DNA of 64,000 bases from contig JAPVLO010000138.1 of assembly GCA_027257055.1 (NCBI GenBank), positions 6,076,001-6,140,000 on the forward strand. The letters run 5' to 3'. The notes beneath the pieces are model-generated. The model was given only the letters and a program-made list of their open reading frames with translations. It did no database searches and had not been told where the DNA came from. This document shows, one piece after another, positions 45,852-58,579 of the stretch (positions within the stretch are counted from its first letter, which is position 1; each line of letters starts with the position of its first letter). The translations under genes were made by a program, and so were the position numbers. This stretch comes from Cephalopachus bancanus (taxonomy: Eukaryota > Chordata > Mammalia > Primates > Tarsiidae).

Positions 45852-46614
45852 ATGGCATCACAATGATAAAAGTCTAGTTAATAAAATAGCATTTATTTTC
45901 TTATAGTAACAATTCTCATTTGATAGAAATAAATGTATAGAATATATTTTTCACTTTTTAATAGGCAAACATGCTGTTTCTTATTTTTATCTGAGATCCA
46001 CTCTTCTTTTGTTTAAAAATTCTCAGCGACAGCCATATTTGGTGTTCTTTCATCTTTTTTGTCATAGAAATGTAATAATTTTGAAAACTAAGCAAATACA
46101 TTCAACATCTTGCAAAGTTTATCAAGAAAATGATAGTTCATACAGCTGTACTAAAAGCACTGGGAAAAAGGTTTGCTATTTTTTTGTGTGTCTAAGGAAT
46201 TTAATTGCAACCATACCATAAATTACTAGTTAATTATAATATCGAGTGATTTATTCAATTTGAGTTGTCCCAAATTGCTTGTTTTCAGAGCAGGTGGTAG
46301 AAGGGCATCTCACTCTCTATCCAAACTTTTATCTCATAAGTGAATTACACATGAAGAGAAGAAGGAAATAGTCTGTGTGCAGAGAGTGCATTTACCCTCT
46401 TCTTATATTTTGATGAACATTCATATAAAGAAAAAAGTTTTAAAAACATAAACATTTGTTTTGGAAGAAAAAAGAGTGGAATTTTAAAATAAAATGGCTT
46501 TTCCAAGCTTCAAGTAAATGACAACAAATTATTCTAGTGTACCAATAACTTTTGTAACCCTCAAATATTGATTAGCAAGTCATTTTATCTGTTTGATATT
46601 GTTATCATTTTCTG
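45852..46614. other. AT-rich DNA, nothing recognised
   Basis: About 760 bp, no repeat or coding signal recognised. Confidence 0.42.
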
Positions 46615-46740
46615 ACTATCAGAAGTGAAATTAGTGCCTGTCTAGTTCAGTATTTTAGTGGCACAAAAACTATGACTAATCTGAGGAGAGTTCTATATAC
46701 ACATCTAAAATACAGATTTCCAAATAGGAATGTGGACTGA

Positions 46741-46744
<4 letters not shown>
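46615..46744 (+). repeat. Direct repeat, copy 2 (split by Alu)
   Basis: Matches 45,096-45,245; the match continues after the Alu at about 47,053-47,085 ('gatagcttattaatataata' against 'aatagcttagtaatgtaata'). Confidence 0.85.
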
Positions 46745-46772
<28 letters not shown>

Positions 46773-47052
46773 GAGTTGGAGTTTCACTCGGTCGCCCAGA
46801 CTATAGTGCAGTGGCCGCTCCCGGCCACCGCAGCGTCGACCTGCTGGGCCCGGGCGATCCTTCTGCCTCAGCCTTCCGAGTAGCCGGGATTACAGGCATG
46901 CGCTACCACGCCCAGCTGATTTTTTAAATTTATTGTAGAGATGAGGTCTCGCCAAGTTGCCCAGGCGGGTCTCGAACCCACAGGCTCAGGCAATCCACTC
47001 ACCTCAGCCTCCCAAAGGCGCGGGATTACAGGCTGAGCCACTGAGCCCGGCT
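46745..47052 (-). mobile_element. Alu, full-length dimer, antisense
   Basis: A 29-base T tail, then 'gagttggagtttcactcggt', both arms, and 'ccactgagcccggc'. The left arm has the longer form with 'gtctcgccaagttgcccagg'. The target duplication is 'tgatagctt' at about 46,739-46,747 and 47,053-47,061. Confidence 0.95.
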
Positions 47053-47267
47053 TGATAGCTTATTAATATAATATAATATAGTCCAAAAATTCTCAAAGTT
47101 TCTTCAAACTCTAAAATTTGTATGTAGTCTGTATAATTAAGTTTAAACATATGATCCTGCACTCAAATTATATCTTGTACTGAAGACAAAATCTGGATAA
47201 TAAAATAGTAATTTAATAATAAGCTAAAAGATAAAGGAAGACATTAAAATATTTCTTCAATAATTGT

Positions 47268-47420
47268 ACTAAATTTTATTGGAATACAGCCACGTCCTTT
47301 AATTTAAATACTGTCTTTGGCATCTTTCATGCTACAACAGCAGAGATGAGTAGTTTTGATAGAGATCTGTGATCTAAAATATTCACTTTAATGTCTTTCA
47401 TGTCTTTAAAAGAAAATGTT
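47268..47420 (+). mobile_element. hAT-like short DNA transposon fragment
   Basis: 'attttattggaatacagcca' then 'tactgtctttggcatctttc', 'atgctacaacagcagagatg' and 'gagatctgtgatctaaaata' follow a well-known short mammalian hAT-Charlie-class repeat. Its inverted ends are not visible, so it is truncated; family name uncertain. Confidence 0.6.
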
Positions 47421-50159
47421 CACCAAAAATTGATATAAAAAATAATCTGCTATAACACCCCAGTAAAAGTCATGACCACCTTAGACTGAAGTAGCGAGGT
47501 TAAATTTTAGCAAGGAGACACAAATTCACAGTGAGACAATCAACTAAACTTGAGTTGAGGGAAATCTTATAGGCCAAAGGCCTCTGTCTGTGATTGAAAT
47601 TGAGAGAGAGAGTCAAATACCAAAAAATTAAGGTATTTAAGAGACAAAGTAAACAATTACAGTGTGTGAACATAGCTCAAATCCCAATTCAAATAGTTTT
47701 TTAAAATGTTAAGGACAGAGGGTTGTGAAAACTTTCTTACTATTTGATTATATTTTTAAAATATTATTTAATTATGTGTGTGTATGAGATACAGGGAGAA
47801 AGAGAGACCAAGAGAGCAGGGTAGTTTGGCTATGTTTAAATTTAGTTCTTATTTGCAGAGATACATACAAAAAGATTTTTAAATAAATGACAATGTTTCC
47901 AGTTTTCTTCAAAATAATTTTATGTTTATTGGGAGGAAGGTTAGGTAAAACATAGAGAAAATAAGATTAACTGTAAAATGATCATTGTTAAAACTCGCGA
48001 ATGGGTATATTAAGGGTATATTGCACTGTCTTACTTTTATATATATTTCCAATTTTTCCTAATAAAAATTTATTAAAACAATGACAAGTGTGTCTAGGAG
48101 GATGTCGTGAGGTGGGGTGTGATAAAGGAATATTCTCATTATAAAACTTTGAAATGTTACTTTTTAAAAAATGTTACTCTACTGCCAGAACTAAAATCTG
48201 CAGAATAATCTAAAATGTTAATTATGTTTAATCAATAATGAAAGGTGTACCTCTCTAAAAAAAACATAGAGTCCAGATGAGCTCATTAATAAATTTAACA
48301 ACATTTGTGCTAAATTAAATAAGGTTTACTAAAAAGATACAACAGTTTATCAACCAATTTAAAGATAATAGAAATAGAATTTGAGAGTACTTTTAAACTA
48401 CTACAAATTCTAATAAAAATAAGTTTAGGGAAAATATTAAGGAGGTGGGAAAAAATATGAGCTAATAGAGGTTTGTAACACAAGGTGGTTTTGTTTGTTT
48501 GCTTGTTTTCTGAAAGGCTTTTCCTAGGTTTATCATAACTTGTTCTCTCATTTTATTTTGGTCCCGCCTTAACTATCACTGTATGAGAAGTCTTCCTTGA
48601 CCAATTTATATGAAGTTGACTGAGAATTTTCTTCTAACATGTACTTTTCCTTCACAAGATGTATTACTACCTGTGTTTATTATTTGACTCACTAACACAG
48701 GCTCAACTGGCTCCCTAGAACCTAGAATATGTCTTAGCATAGAAAATACACAAATATTGAATAAAATAAAAGAAAAAGAAAAAAATGCAAATATATAGGT
48801 ACTGTATCTGTGGCTGATTTTCAGAAGATGCATAGAACATTTTTCTATTAAGTAATGTGTTTTTTAAAATTTGTAGTTATTTAGATATGGTCATAAAAAG
48901 GATATCAAAATTTGTTTTGAAAATAGTTATTGATTTACTCATTTTTTCTACTTCAATGATCTGTACTTTATTCATAACTAACCAAATTCAAGATTATTCC
49001 TAACATATAACAATTTACACTGTTAAAATGCAGGGAGTACCGGTAGCTTATTACATGATAATGGAAAAAAAAAATAAGAATTTCTCGTTGTTTTGTTTTT
49101 TTCCTTTTTTTTGATACTTGAAAGTATAAATAAGTACAAGTATAATACAAATCTATGACACAATTTCATTTTCTTTTTCTTTAACTTTGTATGTAGTTTT
49201 TTTGGAAGTCATAGGACAAAGAAAAGTATAATTGTTCATAAAATTTATATTCTGAAGGCTACACAATAAATATAATTATTTTTTTTCCAAAGCAAATAAA
49301 TACAATTTATCTTCTCAATGTATTCAATACAATGTAAGTCATAAGCAATTATCCTCCTCTTATCAACCTTCTTCAGAAAACATTTATTTTCCAAAAGATC
49401 AAAACATGAGTTGCAAATGTTAAATGATATGTGAACCTGATTAGAAATTTCTTCTAGTAGTTAATTCTTGAACTCTTTAACATCAATTAGCCATATGTCC
49501 TTTTAAAGAAAAAATATGATTTGTAGTTCAGAATTAACTAAATGAAAAGTGTACTCATTATTTTATGGACAGATTACATACATATTTATATATAAATATA
49601 TAGTAGCTCAAAGAAAAAACACAAAATGTTGGAATTTATGGTGCTACATTGGACAAAGAAAAAGTATAGTTTTGGGGGATGCTGGGTTTGACCTGTTCTA
49701 CACCCTAATATTAGATATGCATCAGGTAAATTTAAATGTTTGAGCAAAGGTAAGGAAGAATGAGCATAGATTGTGCTCACCTGTAATATATTATGTTAAT
49801 TATTATAAAGTAAAACCATGGATTGCGACCTCTTATAAATTAAACCTAAATTATTTAAATTAGGAGTTATGATTCAGGATAACAGATATTTCTTTATTTT
49901 TATTCTGTTACATATTTCAATCTTCTTGAACAGTATTGCTATACAGCAGGTGCTCAATTTATGTTTGTTGGGCACATGAATAAATGATAAATGTTGAGTA
50001 AGTACAAAAATGGAATTAAAAATTCAATAGAATATACATTTTAATTACACTTTCCTTTCATAATATATGTAAATTCTAATATCTACTTTTGTGTTTTCTA
50101 AAGCACATTCTAATTATCATTGATTGTGAAAGATAACAGATTTTATGTGATAAAAGGAT
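47421..50159. other. AT-rich DNA; possible old repeat near 47,910-48,070
   Basis: About 2.7 kb. The part ending 'ttccaatttttcctaataaa' near 48,065 resembles the end of an old repeat, but I cannot name it. The remaining sequence shows nothing I recognise; the frames at 48,606-49,780 are unsupported. Confidence 0.4.
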
Positions 50160-51520
50160 CCCAAGAGTAAATATTATGGGGAATGTAAGATTGTTGAGAT
50201 CCCAGAAATAAACCCTCACGTGCAATAGCAAATGATTTCACCAAGAGTGCCATGATAATTCAATGGGGAAAGCAGTCTTTTTAACATATGATATTGTGAA
50301 AACTGAATATCAACAAGCAAAAGGATGAAATTCCACCCTTACTTTATATCACATATAAAAATTAAGTTAAAATGATCAGAACCTAAGTATAAGCACTAAA
50401 ATTACAAAACCCTTTGAAGAAAACCTAGAGGAAAACTTCATGATTTTGGATCTGAAATGATTTCTTGTATATGACACCAAAAGTACAGGTAACAAAAGTA
50501 AAATGAACTAACTGAACTAAATTGAATATAAAAACTTCTATATCTCAAAGGATACAGTCAAAAGAGTGAAAAGACAATCTACAAACTGAATGACAATATG
50601 TTCTAATCATATATAAGATAAGGAATTATATCCAGAATATATAAAGAACTTCTAAAAGTCAACAACAACAACAACTCCATCTTTAAAATGGGCAAAAGAT
50701 TTGAATAGGCATTTCTCCAAAGAAGTTATACAAATGGCCAAAAAACACAGAAAAAATGTTCAAAATGTAAAAAAAGAAAAAGAAAAAAAAGCAAGTTAAA
50801 ACTACAATGAGATATCACCTCACACTGTGATATAAATATAAATCCTATTAGGATTTTACTTATTATTTTTAAAAATGAAAATAAGAAGCATTTATAAGGA
50901 TATGCAGAATTAGAAACCTTGTGTGCAATTGCTGGAAACATAAAATGGTGCCATCATTACAGAAAATAAATTTCTAAACAAATTGAGATAGAATTACCAT
51001 ATGATCCAGTAAATCCATTGCTGGTTATATACCAAAAAGAATCAACAGTAAGCTCTCAAAGAGATATTTGAACATCTATATTTATAGTGGCATTGGTATT
51101 TACAATAGCTGAACATTTAAAATAGCCTAAGTGTGGTATATATGTATAAATGAAACTTTACATTCAGCCTTAAGAAGAAAGAAAATATTGACTGCAGAAT
51201 GAATGAATGAATCTTGATGATGTAATGCTAAGTAAAATAAGCCAGTCACAAAGCAGACAAATACTGCATGATTCCACTTATATGAAGTTCCCAGGGTCAT
51301 CAAATTTACACATCCAAAAAGAAGTAGAAGTTGGTTGCCAAGGACTGGAGGTAGAGGAACAGGAAGGTGTTGTTTAATTGTTAGAGAGTTTTGCTTTTGC
51401 AAGATAAAGGATTTTCAAATTGGTAACACAGCCATGCAGATGTACTACTGAACTGTACATTTAAAAATGGTTAAATAACAAATTCTATGTGTCTTAATCC
51501 ATTAAAAAATTAAAGAAATT
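50160..51520 (+). mobile_element. Old LINE-1, late ORF2 and 3' UTR, sense
   Basis: Ordered markers: 'aaaaccctttgaagaaaacc', 'tatatctcaaaggatacagt', 'taaaatgggcaaaagatttg', 'gaattaccatatgatccagt', 'agtaaaataagccagtcaca', 'gattccacttatatgaagtt' and 'tgaactgtacatttaaaaat'. This is a 5'-truncated L1 of old (L1M) age. The tail is at about 51,505-51,520. No open frame of note. Confidence 0.9.
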
Positions 51521-52175
51521 TTCTCACTTTAACATAATCCTTTAAAGTTTTAAATGAGCTAGTGTTCATTGGAAGTATTCAATGAATGTATGCAGAATTC
51601 AGGTTTTAAAAAATAATTATTTGACTAAAACAATTTTTTAAAAATAGCATCTTTAGAAACTGGTGCTCTCCAGAACAAACAAGGAGAAATAGTGAGGATT
51701 AGTATTCTGTGAATTACTTTTTGGTAACTTTTGTTCATTTTTCCAGTGTTTTATTATTATTATTATTATTTGTAAGGGTCTCTTTATCAATTAAAAATTC
51801 TAATCATTTTGTCTATCACTTCTAATGTTGCTTAAAAACAATGGCCAGGTGAAAATATGAATATATTATGAAATAGCCAAGGTGATGGAAACATAGCAAG
51901 AAAAGAATCAAGAAAAGAAGAAACATAGAAATTACTTTTTAAACTTAATAAAATAGGTTGATTTTGTAGGGTAATGACTGTGTCGAAAATGATCCTTTGC
52001 TTAATAGATCTCCTGGGCAGTGTGTGTTTGCGTGTGTGTTTTTATATTTACGTACACATAATTTCATTTTATTATATAAATAAACCATTATGAATATTGT
52101 GCCTAATGATATGTCACATTTGATTATTTTACCAAAAACTTTAGAATGACAAGTAGTTTAGTTGAGCTAGCTATA
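51521..52175. other. AT-rich DNA, nothing recognised
   Basis: About 650 bp. It includes a short (TTA)n run at about 51,752-51,771 and a GT-rich patch at 52,020-52,040. Confidence 0.42.
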
Positions 52176-52402
52176 AAAATTTGTTTTGGGTGGTCGGAGC
52201 TTAAGATGGCAACCAGACAGGTCAGACTGTGAGAGTCTCTGCAAAAGCAAGTGTTGATAAAAACTCTGCATGAGTAGGTGTGCACTGGTGGGAGAGTGAA
52301 AGTCTATCTGAGGGAAGACTCGGGTTCATGTACTGGGGACCCCTTTTGAGGGTGTCTGTAAGCCTCCAACTCCTTCAAATGGAACGTTGAGTTTTATAAC
52401 TT

Positions 52403-52653
52403 TTAGGAATCGCCAAACTGTTTTCCACAGAGGCTGTACTAGATTATACTCCCACCAACAGTGTAGAAGTGTTTTCTATTTGCCACATCCTTTCCAGTAT
52501 CTGTTATTTTTTGAGTTATTGATAGTGGCCATACTGACTGGAGTTAGGAGGTATCTCAGTGTAGTTTTAATTTGCATTTCTTTGATGACAAGTGAGGCTG
52601 GATATTTTTTCATGTATCTGTTGACTGCTCAACGTCTTCTTTTGAGAACTGAG
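52403..52653 (-). mobile_element. Inverted LINE-1 ORF2 fragment inside the L1 head
   Basis: The complement of this segment matches 56,593-56,850 of the same L1 closely ('caaactgttttccacagagg', 'ttttaatttgcatttctttg', 'tcttcttttgagaact'). It joins the 5' UTR on its left and ORF1-end sequence on its right, with no A-tail and no obvious target duplication. Confidence 0.9.
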
Positions 52654-52980
52654 AATACAGACTACCAGGGAAGACTGTCTAACAGGAAAGACCAATTCGA
52701 ATAGCAGCAGATTTATCTACAGAAACACTCTAGGCTAGGAGAGCTTTGAGCCAGTCTTCAAAGTTCTCAAAGAAACAATTTCAACTAAGAATGACCTACC
52801 CAGCTAATCTAAGATTCATCAGTGAGGAAGAATTAAATATTTCCCAGACATTCAATCCCTAAGAATGTACACTGCCTCTATACCAGCTCTACAAGAAACA
52901 CTTAAGAAAGTATTAAGCACAGAAGAAAGGGAAAAAAGAACAACAACGTTCTTCACAAGAGTGCAGGAAAAAGATTGAAA
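52654..52980 (+). pseudogene. LINE-1 ORF1 end remnant
   Basis: Corresponds to the C-terminal domain of ORF1p, the RNA-binding protein of L1: compare the minus-strand frame at 61,800-62,276, which has the same region. Stops interrupt it. The N-terminal coiled coil and RRM are gone. Confidence 0.75.
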
Positions 52981-53867
52981 GCACTAATGAATCAACCCAA
53001 AAATCAAAAGAAAGAAAAGAAACAGGAACAACAACAACTCTATAAGAACCTCATGACAGGCATAAACTCTCACATTTCAATAATTAACCTGAATGAGAAT
53101 GGACTAAATGCACCACTGAACATACATAGAATGGCAAAATGAATAAAATATCATGAGGCAACAATATATTGTCTCCAAGAGATTCATCTCACCAGAAAGG
53201 ACATTCACAGACTCAGAGTAAGAGGATGGGAAGCAAAATTTCAGGCAAACAGAACACAAAAGAAAGCAGGAATTGCGATTTTAATACCAGACAAAATACC
53301 CTTTACTCTATCAAAAATTTAAAAGACACAGAGGGTCACTATATAATGATAAAAGGTTCGATCCATCAACAAAAAATATCCATCCTAAACATATATACAC
53401 CCAATATAGAAGCACTGACTTTCATGAAGCAGCTTCTAGGCAAACTTAAAAAAGATATTGACTCTAACACTATCATAGCAGGGGACTTTAATACTCCATT
53501 CACAACCCTAGACAGATCATCAAGACAAAAAATCATCAAGGAGTCCAGAACCTCAATGTGACTCTAGACCAAAGGGACTTAATTGATACCTAGAGAACAC
53601 TCCACCCAACAACCACAGAATATATATTCTACTCATTACTCTAAGATCAACCACATCCTTGGCCATAAATCAAGCATAAACAAATTTCATAAGATTGAAA
53701 TTTTGCCATGCACCTTCTCAGGTCACAGTGGAATGAAAATAAATATCAACACCAACAAAGTTTGCCCAAGACCCACAAAGACAGAGACATGGACACTAAA
53801 CAGCACGATGCTAAGCAACTCCTGGGTCAACATGGAAATCAAAACAGAGATTAAAGGATACCTGGAA

Positions 53868-54161
53868 GCTGGGCTCGGTGGCTCAGCCTGTAATCCTGCG
53901 CCTTTGGGAGGCGGAGGTGAGTGGATTACCTGAGCCCGCGGGTTCGAGACTTGCCTGGGCAACTTGGCGAGACCTCATCTCTACAATAAATTAAAAAAAA
54001 ATTAGCCAGGCGTGGTAGTGCGTGCCTGTAGTTCCAGCTACTTGGAAGGCTGAGGCAGAGGGATCACCAGAGCCCAGCAGGTTGAAGCTTCAGTGGTTGG
54101 GAGAAGCCACTGCACTCCATTCTGGGCGACAGAGTGAGACTCCAACTCAAAAAAAAAAAAA
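53868..54161 (+). mobile_element. Alu, full-length dimer, sense, inside L1 ORF2
   Basis: Young-type copy ('gctgggctcggtggctcagc' to 'gagtgagactccaactc' and a 14-base A-tail). The target duplication 'ag(g)ata(c/t)ctggaa' lies at about 53,855-53,867 and 54,162-54,173. It has the longer 'gggcaacttggcgagacc' left-arm form. Confidence 0.95.
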
Positions 54162-55626
54162 AGATATCTGGAAACAAATGAAAATGCAGAAACATCTTAC
54201 CAAAAACCTCTGGGATCCCATGAAAGCAGTAGTAGAGGTGAATTTATATCTCTACAAACACACATGAGGAAAATGGAAAGATCACAAGTTAACAACCTAA
54301 CAAGTCACCTAAGGAAGCTAGAAAAGCAAGATCACCAAGACCCTAACATCAGCAGAAGAATCTGGATCACCGAAATAAAAGCCCAAATTTCGGACATAGA
54401 AGACAAAAAGATAATACAAAAAATAAATAAAATAAAAAACTGGTTCTTTGAAAGGATAAACAAGATTGATGGTTCCCTAGTTAGACTGACCAAGAAAAAG
54501 AGAGAAAAAGACCAAAAAACTCAATCAGAAACACAAAAGATGAAGTCACAACTGACCCTGAAGAAATACACAAGATTATCAGAGACTACTATTTACACTT
54601 GTATGGAAACAAACTTGAAAACCTAAAGGAAATGGAGGACTTTCTGACAGTACACAAACTCCTCAGGTTGAAACAAAAAGAAATTGAGACCCTAAATAGA
54701 TCAATAACAATCCAGGAAACTGACTATGTCATAAGAAAACTACCTACAAAAAAAAGCCCTGAGTTAGATGGTTTTGCAGCAGAATTCTACAAAACATACA
54801 AGGAGGAACTGATACCAATTCTATTGAAAGTATTCCAGGTGATTGAGAAAGATGGAACTCTCCCTAAATCATTTTATGAAGCTAACATCACATTGATATC
54901 CAAGTCAGGTAAAGATTCAACAAAGAAAGAGAACTACAGGCCAATATCCTTGATGAACATAGATGCTAAACTTCACAAGATCCTAGCAAACCGGATTCTA
55001 CAATGCATCTCAAAAATTATCCATCATGACCAAGTAGGATTCATTCCCAGGGTGCAAGGCTGGCTCAACATTCATAAGACCACAAATTTAATTAAATACA
55101 TCAACAGACATAAAAACAAAAACCACATGATTATATCATTAGATGCAGAAAAAGCTTTTGATAAAATCCAGCACCCTTTCTGATAAATACCCTCAAACAT
55201 GTGGGCATAGATGGAACATGCCTCAAAATAGTAAGAGCCATCTATGAGAAACACACAGTCAGCATACTGCTAAACAGACAGAAATTGAAACCATTTCCCC
55301 TGAAAACTGGAACAAAACAAGGATGCCCACTCTCATCCCTCCTGTTCAACATAGTTTTAGAAGTTCTAGCTAAAGCAATCAGAAAAGAATAGGAAATCAC
55401 AGGTATCCAAGCAGGAAAAGAGGAAATTAAGTTATCCCTCTTTGCAGACACCATGATTCTATACCACAAAAACACAAGAGAATATGTCTAAAACCTCCTT
55501 GCACTAATAAAGGACTTTGGCAAAGTCTCAGGGTATAAAATAAATGTGTAAAAGACAATCACATTTCTATACACCAATAATAAACAAACATAAACTCAAA
55601 TAAAAAGCATAATTCCATTCACAATA

Positions 55627-55627
<1 letters not shown>

Positions 55628-55673
<46 letters not shown>
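55628..55673. repeat. (CA)n microsatellite
   Basis: About 23 uninterrupted CA units inside L1 ORF2. Confidence 0.97.
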
Positions 55674-55681
<8 letters not shown>

Positions 55682-57395
55682 ATACCTTGGTATCTTCCTA
55701 ACCAAAGATGTGAAAGCCCTTTACAATGAAAACTTCAAAACACTGCTCAAAGAAATCAAAGATGGCACAAACAAGTGGAAAAAATTTCATGCTCATGGAC
55801 TGGAAGAATCAACATTGTTATGATGTCCATTCTACCTAGGGCAATCTGCAGGTTTAATGCTATACTCATCAAATTTCCAGCAACACTCTTCCCAGACCTA
55901 GACACAATTATACAGGAATTCACATGAAAACATAAATGACTAAGAAAATAGCCAAAATAATCCTCGGGGAAAAAAAAAAAAGCAGGAAGTATCATACTCC
56001 CAGACTTTAAACTTTATTATAAAGCTACAATAATCAAAAAAGCCTGGTACTGGTGCAAGAACAGATATATAGACTGATGGAATAGAATTAGGATTGCAGA
56101 AGCAAACCTGAATTTCTCAACCAAATCATCTTTGACAAAGCCTCCAATACCAACCACAGGGGAGAGGAGAACCTATTCAGTAAATGGTGCTGGGAAAACT
56201 GGCTGACCACATGCAGAAGACTGAAACAGCACCCCTACTTATCCCCATACACAAAAATCAACTCTAAATGGGTGAAATATAAACGTAAAACCTCAAACAG
56301 TAAGAACGTTAGAAAATTCAGGTGACACTCTTATGGAAATTGGAACTGGCAACCAATTCCTGATCAAACCTCAAGTGTCCATGCCTAAGAGATAAGATAG
56401 ACAAGTGAGACCTCATCAAACTGACAAGCTTCTGCAAACTCAAGGAAACCATTAAGAGTTCAGGGAGACAGCCCACAGACTGGAAAAATATTTGCCAACA
56501 AAGGCTTAACATCTAGGTTCTATAAGGAACTCAAACATGCTGAAAGGAATAATAATTTTTAAAAAACCCATTACAAAGTGGGTAAACGATATGAATAGAC
56601 AGTTCTCAAAAGAAGATGTATGAGCAGCCAACAGATACATGATAAAATGTCCAGCCTCACTAGTCATCAGAGAAATGCAAATTAAAACTACACTGAGATA
56701 CCACCCAACTCCAGTCAGAATGGCCATCATCAATAACTCAAAAAATAATAGATGCTGGAGAGAATGTGGTGAAAAGGAAACACTTCTACAATGTTGATGG
56801 GAGTGCAATCTAGTACAACCTCTGTGGAAAACAGTGTGGTGATTCCTAAAAGTTCTATAAATTGATCTTCCATATGACCCTGTAATTCGCCTAGTGGGAA
56901 TATACCCAGAAGAACTCAAATCACTCTATAAAAAAGATACCTGCACATGTATATTTATTGCTGCATTGTTCACAATAGCAAGAACATGAAACCAACCATG
57001 CTGCCCCTCAAAAGAGGACTGGATTTTTAAAATGTGGTACATATGCACAATGGAATATATGCAGCCATAAAGAAGAAAAAAAATCATGAACTTCGCAGCA
57101 ACCTGGATGGTCTTAGAGTCTATAATACTGAGCAATCTTTCATAGAAACAAAGAACTGAGTATCACATATTCTCACTCATAAGTGGACCTTGAACATCAT
57201 AATACTCTAAGAAAAGGATTGACAGTAGTGGGAAACTGTGGGGAGTAGGGGAACAGGGATGTGGGATTGGCAGTAGTGGGAATCTGCCTGGGGGAAGGGG
57301 GGCACACCTCATCAACAAGAGTACTTGCACAATGAATATTTGTGTACCTAACCCTGCATTGTACCCCACGATTTTAAAATAAAAATTTTAAAGGT

Positions 57396-58579
57396 GAAAA
57401 AAATAGAATTTGTTTTTGTTGTTTAACTTATTTCATCATTAGGTTACATCTTTCATGTGAAATCTTAGAAATTATTTCTGTTCTACTATCAGTGATTTCA
57501 AGTTCATGGATATTTAAAATATATGATATATATAAAGAATATGCCCTTGGTACTAAAGATAGAGTATTGTGAAGATCTGTTAGAAGGAAGGTAAAAGAGG
57601 AGAAAGGAAGAAAGAGAGGAAAAAAGAAGAAAAGAGAAAAGTGAAGGAAGAAAGAGAGGGAAGGAAGGAAGGAAGAAGGGGAAAGAAGAAGAGAAAGGAA
57701 GGATGGGGAGGGAAAGAAAAACAGGAAAGCAGCCAAATTCTTATAGACTTTATATTCCAGAGTCATTAAGTAAAAGGTGAAAGGAATTTAGTCTTTCAGT
57801 AAAAATATTATAGAAATATACTATTGATTTGTGGAAAGAGCCATAATAAAAATAAGAATTATTTCAGAGTTTGATAGAGTGGTGAACAAGTTTTAAATAG
57901 GGTTATTAGGGATGGTCTATCTGATAATTGATTTTTTAAATTGCATTTATTTATTTATTTGTTTATCTTTGCATATAGTTATTTATTTTAGCAGAAACCT
58001 TACATCTGAATCAGCTGAGTGATAGTGAACATACAGAGTCCTGGAAAAGACTGCGCCTTACAGAGGACATAGCAAGCACAAGGTCTTGGTGTAGAGACAG
58101 GCTTTCCATATTCTAGACACAAGAGGAAGTCCTTACTAGTATTGCAGCTAGCAAGGAGTGAGAGGGAAGCATAATAGGAGAACATTTCACAGAGATGAAG
58201 AGATGATACTTCATTTATAGTTTGCAGTCTGTCATATAAAGTTAAATTTTATTTTCAATGTGTGGTAAGACACAAGCAGGTAACTGACACTACGTTTTGA
58301 AATATACTAGGTGGTACTGAGAGTAGTCTTTCTGTAGGGTGCAAAGTGGAAGTAAGGGTTGAATTAGGACTATCTGATAATTGATTTTGATTCTGATATT
58401 GAGCATTTCAATAGTTACGTGAGAAACTTTGGTATATAATGCTAGAGGGGCAGCTCTGGAGGTGGTGAGATGTTTTGTATTTCTATCCAATCCTAGTATC
58501 TAGATCACTCACATTTACATTAATTATTGATATAGTTGGATTCATATATGATGTATTTGTAAATGTTTTCTATTCATTA
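57396..58579. other. Homopurine tract, then unrecognised sequence
   Basis: 57,575-57,735 is almost pure A/G on the plus strand with several GGAA runs; its mirror frame on the minus strand (57,428-57,766) is an artefact. The remainder shows no repeat or gene that I recognise; the frames at 58,000-58,490 are unsupported. Confidence 0.6.

Larger units (their letters stand above)
53053..57190 (+). pseudogene. LINE-1 ORF2 (endonuclease/reverse transcriptase), broken
   Basis: I place the start at the ATG at 53,053, whose translation (MTGINSHISIINLNENGLNA) matches the ORF2 start of the antisense L1 at 61,620. A stop follows at about 53,140. Endonuclease sequence runs to 53,867; an Alu interrupts; RT sequence continues in the open pieces 54,264-54,626 and 54,599-55,183 (with [12 protein letters not shown], the first RT aspartate motif). 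The second RT motif is FADT (about 55,442-55,453) where active L1 has FADD, so the catalytic pair is lost. C-terminal sequence continues to about 57,190. Inactive. Confidence 0.9.
52190..57395 (+). mobile_element. Near-full-length LINE-1, sense, disrupted
   Basis: It begins with an L1-style 5' UTR start ('cggagcttaagatggcaacc'), loses most of ORF1 (an inverted ORF2 fragment stands at 52,403-52,653), keeps the ORF1 end, inter-ORF spacer and all of ORF2 with stops and frameshifts, and ends in a 3' UTR and A-rich tail at about 57,365-57,395. The flanks share 'aatttgtttt' (about 52,179 and 57,409), a weak target duplication. An Alu and a CA microsatellite sit inside. The 3' UTR has G-rich runs ('ctggggg'-type near 57,290). 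It belongs to the same younger L1 group as 3539-4609 and 60,010-64,000. Confidence 0.9.

Noticed and set aside
52387..52704. 105-codon plus-strand frame with Arg/His-rich start
   Set aside because: Antisense translation of an inverted L1 ORF2 fragment; similar frames occur at 56,506-56,919 and 3860-4147 on the opposite strand of L1.
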